From Diploptera punctata (Eukaryota; Arthropoda; Insecta; Blattodea; Blaberidae), in NCBI GenBank assembly GCA_030220185.1, contig JASPKZ010005708.1, positions 756,501-820,500 of the forward strand: a stretch of DNA of 64,000 nucleotides, given 5' to 3'. Shown here piece by piece: positions 52,928 to 63,200 of this stretch (within the stretch, counting starts at the first letter, position 1; each line of letters starts with the position of its first letter). The position numbers and the translations under genes were made by a program. The notes below the pieces were generated by a model. The model was not told the origin of the DNA and did no database searches. It was given only the letters and a program-made list of their open reading frames with translations.

Positions 52928-53283
52928 TTTTTATCATAAGTAATGCTACGTGTAGAATTTGGAAATCTTAGAGTGGCATTTGTTAGGACTATTTAACGAA
53001 TAAAATTAAGCTGTTTACTCACAAACCATTACTTAAATATAGTTATTTTAAAATATTTATATATTTAATGTAAACGGCGATGTTTGAAAACAAGTGAGAA
53101 ACGTTATGTTTCACTTGTCTATCACAGCAACCAGATCATATTATTTATTGCCAAAGGATCGTAATATTGTAAGAATGCACCCTAGTGGAGAAAAAATGAA
53201 GTACATCAAACTGTATATTAATTAATTTTTTATGTCCTATGATGTAAATATGTTATTTATATTTTCTGGAACTGGACAACTTT
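52928..53283 (-). repeat. Repeat family X, partial copy
   Basis: From tatcataagtaatgctacgt and gagtggcatttgttaggact through acggcgatgtttgaaaacaa and ttgccaaaggatcgtaatat to ttctggaactggac. It keeps the region missing in the copy at 47.3 kb and lacks the far end. Confidence 0.82.
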
Positions 53284-53284
53284 T

Positions 53285-53655
53285 AGAAACATGTTAATAT
53301 GGGTATTATTAATGTTTTTAAAGCTATCACATGTAATAATTGATAACGAAATAATTGATTAGAAGATTGCGTTTGATATTCATATCATGAAGGTCTCCAT
53401 TTAAAATCCCGAGTCCGATCAAAATGACGTTTAATCGTAGATTTCTTATGTTGTCAAGGTAAATGTTGGGTTGGAATTTCATGCTACAGTCCGTTTGATC
53501 ATTAATAATTATGTAATATTTCGGTAAAAGTTAATATTCATTGAATTTACATAAGACACGTGAATGCATACAATTAGAGTCATAGCCTATACAGTCTATA
53601 AAATAATCCAAATATCCTAGATGCAATATAGGCCAGGGTAATTAACGATAAGAAC
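53285..53655. other. AT-rich DNA, no gene seen
   Basis: Nothing recognised. Confidence 0.45.
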
Positions 53656-53658
53656 TTA

Positions 53659-54773
53659 TTTAAAAAATCCTGGACACTTTTTAACGCGATTATTACCAGA
53701 AAAATCATAATAATTCAATGCATATGTTTTGGAAAAAATAGGCGCGGAACAATAAGATGCAAAAAAATCATAAAGGCGCCAAAATGTGGTTATTCTACTT
53801 TTCAGCTGTGATGAAAGTATAATTTAGTAAAAACAATAAAATAGCATCTTATAAAGCTCAAAAAGATGAAACAAATGTGCTCTGAACAAATAACCTGTTT
53901 CACAATCTTTTGGCAAAATAATTAAAAACTACGAAAAAGTGTAATTTTTCGCAATTTTTTTTACTGTGCCCTTTATCGTTGTAGAATTTTTTTTCTGGAC
54001 TTAACATTTTATTCCTTTTTGACCCCTATATTTAATGAATTTTTTCGTAAAATTATTTATAACTTTCAGCACAATTCGATAAAATATAAAAGTAGGTAAC
54101 TCAGTAATATGTATGCAATCCATATGACCAATAGTAATGATCGCGGCTCCGGAGAGAAGGGCCGACATGAAAAAGAGGAATTCTCACGATTATATGGCTG
54201 CTCGAGCGCTGAAAAGCGATTTCATGCGTTTCCTCAACATAACAGAATTTTTTATTTTTTTATAATTATTCCTCACGTACTTTTGATTATGTGGGGATTT
54301 GGAGTAATTCTTCAAGAACAAAAATCACTTAGAACATTGGTAATATGGATGGTATATTACTGAGACACCTATTTTTACATTTTAGCGAATAGTGCAGAAA
54401 GTTGTGAATATTTTTGCACAAAATTTTTTAATTAGATAAGCGTCATATAAGGTACAATTTAAGACAACGATTACGGGCCTAGTAAAACAATAGTGAAAAT
54501 CGAAACTTTTCATCGATTTACATTTTTTGGGAAAAATGTTGTAACCGAATTTATCTGTTCAGGGTTCATTTTTCATATTTTTGAGCGCAATAGCATTCTT
54601 ATTTTTGGTTTTTTCAAATCGATTTTTCTTCATAGCTAAAAAAGAAGAAAAAAATACATTTTTGGTACCTTCATGAAATTTCCCGCACTGATTTTTTTAC
54701 AAAACATGTGCATTGAATTCCTACGATTTTTCTGCTATTTATCGCTTTGAAAAAGTGTCCAAGATTTTTTAAA
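53659..54773. mobile_element. Long-TIR element with TA target
   Basis: The ends tttaaaaaatcctggacact (left) and, on the complement, tttaaaaaatcttggacact (right) are followed by diverged inverted similarity for about 300 bp. TA flanks both ends (53657-53658 and 54774-54775). Length 1115 bp. The interior frame at 54109-54363 has no transposase motif. Probably a non-autonomous Tc1/mariner-type element. Confidence 0.78.
54109..54363 (+). other. Open frame inside the long-TIR element, unrecognised
   Basis: 84 codons from ATG 54109, containing RLYGCSSAEKRFHAFPQ followed by a hydrophobic segment (YFFIIIPHVLLIMWGFGVIL). No known domain; a distant resemblance of YGCSS...FHAFP to THAP-type fingers lacks the required spacing and was not accepted. 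Confidence 0.2.
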
Positions 54774-54779
54774 TACACT

Positions 54780-55100
54780 AATTACAGTGGCCTAATATGG
54801 TTAAAGATGTTGAAGTGTCTCAAGATACAATAAACTTAAAAAAAATGTTCTAGATTGCTATATGATGTTAACATTTGTCTTTAAAAGCATCCATAAACAT
54901 TTATTTGTCTAATGACATTATAGTTATTTGAGGGTATTGACCACTCAGTACGCTTTCTCTGTTCTTTACCGTTACTGATTTTAAAATTATGTATTTAAAT
55001 TAATACAATCAATCAAGTAATTTTGTATAGTGTGTTCTTTTTTAATTATGGTTTTCTTTGCTTACAGGTAAGATTTGATTGCCATTAAGCTTACAGTGAG
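54780..55100. other. AT-rich DNA, no gene seen
   Basis: No frame or repeat recognised. Confidence 0.45.
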
Positions 55101-55102
55101 TG

Positions 55103-55103
<1 letters not shown>

Positions 55104-55145
<42 letters not shown>
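55104..55145. repeat. (att)n microsatellite
   Basis: About fourteen units, directly upstream of SINE E. Confidence 0.97.
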
Positions 55146-55146
<1 letters not shown>

Positions 55147-55147
<1 letters not shown>

Positions 55148-55575
55148 CGGCCACGGTGGACTAGTGGTTATACTCCTTGCCTCTGGTCCCGAGGGTCGCG
55201 GGTTCAAACCCGGCCGGGGTCGATGGATTTTTAGGACGGAAAAATCCAAGGAGCGAGTCCTCCGGGAGGGACTTTAAGCCGTGGGTCCCGAGTCTGAAGA
55301 TTTTCAGGCTCGTAAAAAATCCTTAAGCCTGAATGAAAAGGCCTCTAAGCAAAATTTACCGAATTTTCCCGTCCTAGTACTACCTTGGTTTCCTAGATGT
55401 CAGTATGAGGCGGAACGCTGACCACGGACCACTCAAAAATGACTTCTATACGAAAACAAGTGTAACTAAATTAGTATGGTTCAAATTCTTCCCTGTAGGG
55501 GGAGAGCACCTAAATCTCTGTAAAGGGAAAACATGGGCTTACAATACAATAAATACAATACTATTATTATTATTA
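55147..55575 (+). mobile_element. SINE family E, long reference copy
   Basis: tRNA-like head: ggccacggtggactagtggt (box A), tgcctctggtcccgagggtc, cgcgggttcaaacccggccg (box B). Body: gatttttaggacggaaaaat, gagggactttaagccgtggg, gattttcaggctcgtaaaaa, ctctaagcaaaatttaccga, ggaacgctgaccacggacca, gggggagagcacctaaatct. Ends in an aataca/(tta)n tail near 55575. Partial copies at 6.64, 13.1 and 63.1 kb. Confidence 0.88.
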
Positions 55576-55579
55576 TTGT

Positions 55580-55900
55580 TCATCGCAAGATAATTTACAT
55601 CTTAGAATGTTAAACGTACCGTACTGTAAATTTGTACCATAAGCTTCACGTTCTGGCTTTGTACTATCGAACTACCAAAGTGCATCTCTAGGGCAAGACT
55701 AAACATTCTCTCCAATTCCCTAGTCTCCTTAAACATGATTCCTATTTTGGAACCAGTTAGCCATGTTTCCTGCGGAACCTCAATTCTTGAGAAAGACTAA
55801 ATAATATTTTATCGGGGAAAGTTACATGAAAACATTTAAATGAAGCCAGCTTTTATAATTATTTTATTAATTCATTAAATTATATATGCATGCATACATA
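55580..55900. other. AT-rich DNA, no gene seen
   Basis: No frame or repeat recognised. Confidence 0.45.
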
Positions 55901-55902
55901 TA

Positions 55903-56021
55903 CAGTGCGATCATTATAGCATTGGACAGCAGACCAGCAGACGCGGGGTTTGTCCTGTGTGATGACGAAGGGCTTACACATGCAGGCGCGTCTGCTGTCC
56001 AATGCTATACTGATCGCACTG
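55903..56021. mobile_element. 119-bp MITE, near-perfect hairpin
   Basis: TA (55901-55902 and 56022-56023) flanks inverted ends cagtgcgatcattatagcat and, on the complement, cagtgcgatcagtatagcat, continuing to ggacagcaga, about 36 bp. The left arm has an 8-bp internal duplication (agcagacc agcagacg). The CAGT-like tip fits a pogo/Tc1-type element. Confidence 0.85.
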
Positions 56022-56026
56022 TAGTT

Positions 56027-56385
56027 AAGTCGAGCGCCTACCCGAGCGGTTTAAGGCATTTTGCATTGGTACCGAGCCAGGTACTTGCGCTGGTTCGATT
56101 CCCCATGGTGGAAGACATTTTCTCATTGAATTTCGGCTAGTATGGGACGGTGCCCAACCAGCAGCAAGAGGAATTTGGGTAGCTACAATAAGTATCGGCT
56201 CGATGTTGAGAAAACCTGCTGCGAGTATAATGACTGGAGGCCCGACAAGCTGAACTCATGTCACTTCTATAACTTACTCTGGCACGATGATCTTCCACCT
56301 CGTGATTAACACATTTGGATATAATATCAGAATCCGGCTGGTAGGTTAATGATCTTCTAGGCGTTTCGCGCCATGGAGTTACATA
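56027..56385 (+). mobile_element. SINE family B, full length, diverged
   Basis: Head gcgcctacccgagcggttta, box B ctggttcgattcccc, body agtatgggacggtgcccaac, agctacaataagtatcggct, atgatcttccacctcgtgat, tttcgcgccatggagttaca. Starts two to five bases after the MITE. Confidence 0.85.
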
Positions 56386-56485
56386 CAGTTAATTTAAAGC
56401 CATAACAATACGTTGTGTAATATAAAATCGTCTTTTGTATATTTAATTGTTATTGTATTTTTAATTAGGTATTTTTAAATGAATA

Positions 56486-56768
56486 GGGGGCTCGCCGTAG
56501 CGTAGTGGTTAAGGCACTGCGCTACAAGCCGAATGGTCGAGGGTTCAAGTCCCGGTAGGGTCAGGATTTTTAAACTGACCCAAACCTTCTGGCGGCACTA
56601 TGGCCCTGGGGTTGACTCAGCCTCTAACTGAAATGAGTACCAGACGCTTGTGGGGTAAAGGCGGCCGTCACGCAGGGCTGACGTCAAGTGCCGATTGTCT
56701 AGAAATAGTGGGAACATTAACCTCCTACTACTCCAAGGGCCTCCTGAGGCCTTTAGTGGGAATACTCT
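56486..56768 (+). mobile_element. SINE family A, nearly full length
   Basis: Head gctcgccgtagcgtagtggt, box B gggttcaagtcccggta, body tctggcggcactatggccct, gtaaaggcggccgtcacgca, attgtctagaaatagtggga, ctactactccaagggcctcc. An 8-10 bp gap removes ttctggag before gtaaagg. Confidence 0.9.
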
Positions 56769-56774
56769 ACTTTT

Positions 56775-57335
56775 TATTGAATATTAATTAATTATTTAGA
56801 CTTCGCACACCTACAATTTCCCCAGCGAGTAGCCTCGTCACTATATTTGTCATTGGTAGAACAATCAAGTGCTCTCAGCGCTTGGAATTAGACGGATCTG
56901 TTATGCATATCTAACTCAAATTAGACACATTTATCTTAAATTTATTGCGGCCATGGCATATAAATGTTTTCCGCAGAGGAATCGTAATTTCCTGATTCTT
57001 TCATTTCGGAGGTCCGGTTCGATTCCGGCGAGGTAAGGCATTTTAAATCCCCACCTCAGATCTAGATATGAGTCGTGTGTTGTTGTATATTTTGTAATGT
57101 CCAATAAAAGGAGAAAATAAAAAAAAATTAAAAAATGAAAGTTTATATAAGTAAATTGTTTGGAAAATAATTGCTAATTGCAGTAATCTAACTAGTCTGT
57201 AGAATATTATTAATGTTTATGATGTAGCTGCAGATGTGGGTTTCATAGGGGCGTGTTCATACTACATTAATATATCCATACAACGCACATCGCATGGAAA
57301 ATAACAATGAAGAACGTGTATGACAATTGAGAATG
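56775..57335. other. Unassigned DNA with one SINE-like scrap
   Basis: ggtccggttcgattccggcg (57004-57023) followed by atccccacctcag resembles the box B region of family H. The rest is unassigned. Confidence 0.4.
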
Positions 57336-57337
57336 TA

Positions 57338-57440
57338 TGAGTATTATATGAGAAAAGAACGGGGGGGGGGTACTGGGATGTAATGAAGGTGTGGTGAATG
57401 ACCTCTAGGTGCCATTTGAGAGCTTTGTCCATCTGATAAT
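57338..57440 (+). repeat. Direct repeat, copy 1 (partner 57625-57722)
   Basis: tatgagaaaagaac, a G-run at 57361-57370, gtaatgaaggtgtgg, tgacctctaggtgccatttg, tttgtccatctgataatgtt. Copy 2 repeats these in order about 285 bp downstream. Confidence 0.7.
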
Positions 57441-57624
57441 GTTTATTTTTTGTAAAATACAGACATTGAAATAATGTGGAAATGTAAAACGAAAGAATGA
57501 CGAAAGGTTACCAAGAAGATAAAGTAAGCCAGGAAGAAAAAGGATTACAGCACCGCGACTGGGAAGATAGATTTGGGAGCGTAGAACATTGGTCACATGA
57601 AGCTGTGGTAATATATTCATGAAT

Positions 57625-57722
57625 TAATATGAGAAAAGACTGGGAAGTAATAAAGGTGGTGGCATTAGGTGAGGTCAGTGACCTCTAGGTGCTATTTGAG
57701 AACTTTGTCCATCTGATAATGT
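57625..57722 (+). repeat. Direct repeat, copy 2
   Basis: tatgagaaaagactgggaag, taataaaggtggtgg, tgacctctaggtgctatttg, tttgtccatctgataatgtt. Confidence 0.7.
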
Positions 57723-57849
57723 TGTTTAAATGATCTGATAGTGGAATAACTCCCCTTTGCAATTAACTAGACATGGTTATCATACCTAAATTAAATTTCT
57801 GTTTTGCACAGTACTGTAATCGCATGGTGAATACATTATTCTATGCAGT

Positions 57850-58265
57850 AAGATATTGTTAGGAGAGATTACGAGTATTTGAGAATAAAGTACTTAGGAA
57901 CATTTTTGGACCAAAGAGAGATGAACAGACAGGTGAATGGAGAAGACTACATAACATTGAACTACATTGTCTTTATAGGAAGCCAGATATAATAAGAACA
58001 GTTAAGTCTCGTAGACTGCGATGGACAGGACATGTGGCACGTATGGGGAATGAAAGAGTTGCATGGAAGCTTCTTGTAAGAAAACCAGAGGGAAAACGCC
58101 CAGTTGGTAGACCAAGAAAGAGGTGGGAGAATAACATTAACTGTGATTTGAGGGAAGTACATTGTACAGGGAATGATTGGAAAACATTAGCTCAGGATAG
58201 GGATGTATGGAGAGCTTATGTCCGCGCGGCCATGAACCTACGGGTTCGATAGTGCAGTGAATAAG
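57850..58265 (+). mobile_element. LINE family 1, well-preserved 3' end
   Basis: From ttacgagtatttgagaataa (LRVFENKVLR region) through an open frame 58034-58252: MARMGNERVAWKLLVRKPEG, KRPVGRPRKRWENNINCDLR, EVHCTGNDWKTLAQDRDVWR, AYVRAAMNLRVR. Ends cagtgaataagtaagtaag. Confidence 0.92.
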
Positions 58266-58269
58266 TAAG

Positions 58270-58955
58270 TAAGATATTGTTAAAAATTTGAATTGAACAA
58301 TGAATAACATTGAATAAATCCTGATATAGAATCAAATTATGCTGATATTGATAATAATGAAAATTATCTACTATTATAGCGCCAAATATAAAATGAAACA
58401 TGAAAGTTCCCGAACATTTATAGATTCAAATAAATTGTACATTTATACCGCATGTACCAAGCTTTAAACTCATAGACATAAAAACAAAAGTAATTAAGAA
58501 TGAACTAGTTGACTCAGAATGTAGAATATGAGACTCCAATTCCAAAGATCTTGGTTTAGATCTCGTGATTGAAAACCTATAGCCGTTAAGCCATATGCTA
58601 GATTGGATTTTCCTTGTCATGAATTATTCTATTATTAACTCTCGATTCATAGTAATACGTTTAAAAATCAGGGAAAATGTAATAAATGTAACTCCAAAGA
58701 TGCATGTACAGATATATACTGGTATTATACACATTTTGTATATGATCCGTCCTAAAATATTGAAGTATTTCAGAGTAAAAGAAAAAGTGTTTAGACAATT
58801 ATCTTACGTAACAACTTTCATAATTTTTTATGGAAATTTTAGTACTATTTTTGTCTGTAAGTTTTCGCTCTGTATGTTATTATCCTATAAGATGTTGTTT
58901 GTACATGGAATTTACATTGCTACGTTTAATGTATCTTTAACTGTTTATAATTAGT
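58270..58955. other. Unassigned AT-rich DNA
   Basis: A 119-codon frame (58595-58954) is AT-driven, with no motif. It may be 3' non-coding or decayed coding sequence of the LINE whose tail follows. Confidence 0.35.
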
Positions 58956-58959
58956 ATAG

Positions 58960-59053
58960 TGTATATCTATATTTGTCAAATATTTATTTGTATTTGTACT
59001 GGTTGAGTGGAAGAGAAGGCCTTATGGCCTTAACTCTGCCAGAATAAATAAAG

Positions 59054-59087
<34 letters not shown>

Positions 59088-59090
59088 TAT
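58960..59090 (+). mobile_element. LINE 3' tail with hairpin
   Basis: tggttgagtggaagagaagg, ccttatggccttaactctgc, cagaataaataaagc and (att)n at 59056-59088. The aaggcc-ttat-ggcctt hairpin followed by ctctgccag and aataaataaa is a 3' end I recognise from LINEs of several insects. The element body was not identified. Confidence 0.65.
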
Positions 59091-59197
59091 TATATTCAAT
59101 GCAAGAAAACCAATTAGATGTAAAATAAATCAACCATAGCTACAGAAATAGAATATTCTATTTGGAATGTGGAGCATTAAGGTTTTATAAATAAGAT

Positions 59198-59240
59198 GAA
59201 TAATAATAATAATAATATAATAATAATAATAATAATAATC
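59198..59240. repeat. (aat)n microsatellite
   Basis: About fourteen imperfect units. Confidence 0.93.
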
Positions 59241-59549
59241 CATTGTTTGATAGCTAAAAAAACCGAGGTCGAACTAAATGTTTACTATACCTGTCTACCA
59301 GATTACGGTAAAGCGGACAGCGTGATACAATCCCTCAGTCTGTCACTTTTGTTAACCAGACTATGGCATTTCACAAATCCTTTCGAGACTGTGTGTACTG
59401 CGTTCCATACTAAAAAGTCCCGGATACCGAATCCAGGAACTCTTTGATGTTATAATACAATGTTAAAATATTAAAATAAGTTCCTGGTATATCAGTCGTC
59501 CTTAATTAAAATGAATTTCTGTATAAAAAATGTTTGCCAATAGCTAAAA

Positions 59550-59630
59550 CCACGTAGGCCTTTGAGAAACATGTTCCATCTTCAGCATATAATTTTATAC
59601 TGAAAGGCTAACTTGGTTTTAACTACGTGA
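59550..59630 (-). repeat. Degenerate fold-back related to the 14.5 kb element
   Basis: Inverted ends (taaaaccacgtaggccttt and, on the complement, taaaaccaagttagccttt) around a minus-strand sequence CTGAAGA (59579-59585), tggaacatgtttctc, AAAGGCCTAC, which parallels CTGATGA, helix II, GAAAGGCCTAC of the hammerhead-like sequence. The G of GAAA is changed to C. Confidence 0.5.
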
Positions 59631-59731
59631 AGTTTTTAAACATATATTCATTTTATACATAACTTCAACGGTGATTCAAATGGATTTTAGAAGTATTGGT
59701 CTTTGATGTTAGTCAGACAGCTTTTATCTTA

Positions 59732-60020
59732 AGTGAGTGATCCCACAACAGGCCCGTAGGCCCTTGGGGTAGTAGGAGGTTAAGGCTCCCACTTTTTCTA
59801 GACAATCGGCACTTTATGTCAGCCCTGCGTGACGGCCGCCTTTACCCCCAGAACAAGCGCCTGGTACTCATTTCCGTTAGAGGCTGAGTCGACCCCAGGG
59901 CCATAGTGCCGCCAGAGGGTTTGGGTCAGTTTAAAAATCCTGACCCCAACGGGACTTGAACCCTCGACCCTCCGGCTTGTAGCTCAGTGCCTTAACCATC
60001 TACGTTACGGCGTGCCCCCA
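59732..60020 (-). mobile_element. SINE family A, full length
   Basis: Minus strand: gggggcacgccgtaacgta head, gggttcaagtcccg box B, complete body to tgttgtgggatcac. Flanks tttatctta (59723-59731) and cttatctta (60023-60031) are a probable target duplication. Very close to the copies at 29.74 and 36.28 kb apart from an 11-bp difference after cattttatgtcag. Confidence 0.9.
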
Positions 60021-60215
60021 ACTCTTATCTTATAGAAATTAAATTATATTTGTTATAGATGTAACTCATTTTTATCATTTTATATATTTATTTGTTGTTT
60101 ATATGTAGATCCGAACATTACAGCCACTAGAAAAGTTAACTACTGAGTCTTTAGCATTCCTGAGCACTCGAAACGGCTGTATAGTCACACCCTCCTCGTA
60201 AAATTATTTATATTT

Positions 60216-60604
60216 TATTTGTGTCCATTACATATTCTATTCACACTCCCAAGTAGCATAAGAGCCATAGAGCTCGTAAAACAATTTGATTCTCCTTTGA
60301 ATAAAACGTCGATGAAGTCTAGACGCATTTATGTCAGTGAGATATTAAATTAAAGACTTTCAGGGTTAACTAGTAACCTACTGTTACTGATATTCTACCT
60401 TATGGGCCCACTCCGATAGTAGGGTAGAAGATTTGAAATCGCCATCTTGACCTTCGGCGTTATTTTTTCCCCCTTGTGATGTCCTGTGCTAGCTTAATCG
60501 CATAACGTGGAAAATCCACCACAGTGTCTAGTGTGTGGTTCAAAGTGTCTGCATCCTTGCATTCAGGCGACTCGTCCAAATCTAAATCCACTAGCATGTA
60601 AGTT
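60216..60604 (-). CDS. Terminal coding exon and 3' UTR of a host gene, product unknown
   Basis: On the minus strand a strong acceptor (ttattattttattttttag, ending at 60605) precedes an open exon that reads TYMLVDLDLDESPECKDADT, LNHTLDTVVDFPRYAIKLAQ, DITRGKK and stops at 60460-60462. The first base completes a split codon. The sequence is uninterrupted, is less AT-rich than its surroundings and has an Asp-rich acidic start. A poly(A) signal AATAAA (plus strand tttatt near 60216) follows about 240 nt after the stop. Upstream exons should lie at higher coordinates, beyond a fold-back element in the intron, but none was identified. The family is not recognised. Confidence 0.55.
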
Positions 60605-60911
60605 CTAAAAAATAAAATAATAAAGAAGAAATTATGAATATCATTTTGCTCTAAAAATAATTTCAAATATACCACCCACTTATACAAACATACTCTGAAG
60701 TGCAACTGCGGTTTTACATTTTGATTAATACCACGTCAGCTAAAAGAAACTGAAAATCCACAAAACCCATTTTGAGATTTGGATTTTACTTTTTATAGTT
60801 GATCTGAATGTTTAGCGAATTCCGAAGGCATGTGTATGTGTACAGTATATACAATTTTGGTTATCACATAATCAGTTGAGTTGGTGTTTACTTGATGAAA
60901 ATCCATCTATT

Positions 60912-61306
60912 AATTAAATAAAAATAAAACTTAGTTTTATTTTATTTCCATATTTATTAAGCTATATTCAGTGACAGCTGTTTCGGTACACTGTACCTTC
61001 TTCAGATATGTTAACAAATTATGAATTGTGTTATTTATAGTACATATCAACTGATCTCAGCAACAATACAACAATAATTTATAAATTTGTAAATTATTGT
61101 TGTATTGTTGCTGAGAATAGTTGATATGTACTATATAAATTATTGTTGCATTGTTGCTGAGATCAGTTGATATGTACTATAATAACACAATTCATAATTT
61201 GTTAACATGTCTGATGAAGGTACAGTGTACCGAAACAGCTGTCACTGAATATATCTAAATAAATATGAAAATCAAATAAAACCAAGTTTTATTTTTATTT
61301 AATTTT
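60912..61306. mobile_element. Fold-back element with hammerhead-core-like motifs in both arms
   Basis: Outer ends aattaaataaaaataaaact and its complement; arms carry cagtgacagctgtttcggta and taccgaaacagctgtcactg. The right arm (plus) reads CTGATGA (61211-61217), A, GGTAC-AGT-GTACC, GAAA, CAGCTG, TC; the left arm (minus) reads CTGAAGA in the same context. The right arm contains a 45-bp tandem duplication (attgttgctgaga, agttgatatgtactat). Helix I pairing is only one or two base pairs, so activity is doubtful. Confidence 0.75.
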
Positions 61307-61309
61307 GGT

Positions 61310-62250
61310 TATCGTCAAGGTCATTTTTTATGTTTACTGGGTAGGATGGGTGAAGATCTGTAAAAAAAATTCAAAACAATTTTTATGAGAACTCAATAGC
61401 CTCATTCCTTAAGAATTCCCTAAAATTAAAATAAATTACGTACTTTATTTAATTGAATTAATTGTGCTCTAATGTTTTAGTAGTACGCGTTACTGTGTTC
61501 TGTAGGTTATAAATCTGAAACATTTGCGTTCCGAACAATTAAGCATCATGTTTCATAATTTAATTTGGACAATATTTCAGTGATAATCGACTTTGATTGG
61601 TTCAAACTGATACAGATTGTAAATTGGATTAGTCTGTATTCAATGTAATACATTGAAACATACATAACAAAAAGTCAATAAAATTAAGTGCTTCAATTAT
61701 AGTTAATAGTAACCCACCCAACAAAAAATTACTAAATTAATTTTTTAGTTTATTTTTAAATTTCTTTTCTTTATATTAACAGTTCGACCTATAATCATTT
61801 GTTCATTGTCATAAGATTAAAATACGCGGATATTGGGCGTGATATTGCTTTGTTATTGTCATTGTTTTGAAGTTGTTATACAATTTAGTAACGCCTATCG
61901 TAATATGTTTTTTCTGTGCCATTAAAGGAACGTTGATAAAAAATAGCAACAAAGTGAGCCTTCATGTTGTTGAGACAATGAAATAATTTATAATCTTGCA
62001 AATGCATTTATTTTAATTTGTATAAAAACCTAAAATGCCGGATACTACCCAATCTTGCCTTTTGTTATACGCCAACGCTTACTCCCACATGCATAGTCTA
62101 AAAAAATCCCTCGTTTGTGTCATTTATGGAAAACAAATATCTTAATAACACACCATTAAAATAATGGCGTTCGGTGATCATAGGAAGTTACCCAGCTATA
62201 CGACGAAAATGCGTCTTTCAGTTTGTAATTCCTAATGCAAAATGCTATGC
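61310..62250. other. Unassigned AT-rich DNA
   Basis: Probably intronic if the exon at 60.5 kb is real. No frame with a motif. Confidence 0.4.
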
Positions 62251-62252
62251 TG

Positions 62253-62507
62253 TAACTAACTCACTGGCTCTATCGAACCTGTAGCTTCATAGCTGCGCGG
62301 ACATATCCTCTCCATACATCCCTATGCTGACCTAAATGTTTTCCAATCATCGCCTGTATAATCTACATCCCTCAAATAATGGTTAATGTTATTCTCCCCC
62401 TCATTCTTGGTCTACCAACTGGGCGTTTTCCCTCTGGTTTTCCTACAAGAAGCTTCCATTCCCCAATCGTGTCACATGTCCTGCCCTTCTCGAGATTTAA
62501 CTGTTAA
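62253..62507 (-). mobile_element. LINE family 1, 3' end with small deletions
   Basis: Plus strand: aactcactggctctatcgaa, tccatacatccctatgctga, attcttggtctaccaactgg, ctacaagaagcttccattcc, cacatgtcctgccc. A gap removes the acgtctttc segment. Confidence 0.85.
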
Positions 62508-62623
62508 ATTCTATGCTATCCTATTATTTTATTTAACGACACTTTTTAACAGCATGAGTCAATATGCTCATTAGCATAGACATTAAAATGTGGGTGAGAA
62601 ATAACCAACAAAATATTCTCAGA

Positions 62624-62986
62624 GTCCACCGCTGTGGTCTCGAGGTAGCGTGCTGCCTTGTCACGCAGTGGGCCCGGGTTCGATCCCCGGTCGGGGCAGT
62701 TTTTCTGGGTGAGGTTTTTATCGGGGTTTTTCCTCACCTGTAAGACAAATGTCAGGAAAACTTTAAGGCCCAAACGGTCCCCGAAATCATATGGCCATCA
62801 TTATCATCATCATCCTTATCATTGTCCCATCATCATCATCATCCTTCACCGGCGTGGAGAGCAACGGGAAGCTACCACACCTACAATTCCCTAGTAAAGC
62901 TGCAAGCATTGCATGAAAATGCTATGATTGCAGTGAAGGACCTGCCTTCGGACAGAATTACTATGGATGGATGGATGGATGGATGG
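62624..62986 (+). mobile_element. SINE family C, full length, with 11-bp target duplication
   Basis: Perfect atattctcaga at 62613-62623 and 62987-62997. Head ctcgaggtagcgtgctgcc, box B gggttcgatccccggtcgg, the body as at 41.6 kb, ending in (ggat)n (62961-62986). The (cat)n block gives a His-rich artefact frame. Confidence 0.95.
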
Positions 62987-63104
62987 ATATTCTCAGATGT
63001 AGGGGCCTATATTTTTTCAGGCTACTGATACTTTCATATACGTAAATATACGATACAGGACACACGGTATAATTTCCTTCCCAAATTAACCATACTTAAG
63101 ATTT

Positions 63105-63200
63105 TATGCCTTGAAAATCCATAGCTTTGGGCGGGTTTGACCCTGCGAACCTTGGAGCCAGAGGCGACATTGTAAACACTAACCCACCAGGCTCAACCCT
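63105..63200 (-). mobile_element. SINE family E, head fragment
   Basis: Minus strand: gagcctggtgggttagtgtt, gcctctggctccaaggttcg, cagggtcaaacccgcc. Box B is altered (gggtcaaaccc). Confidence 0.65.

Noticed and set aside
54109..54363. THAP-like zinc finger in the long-TIR element
   Set aside because: Only one Cys and no correctly spaced C2CH pattern.
58595..58954. 119-codon frame as a membrane protein gene
   Set aside because: Hydrophobicity follows from AT-rich codons; no homology pattern, splice context or conserved motif.
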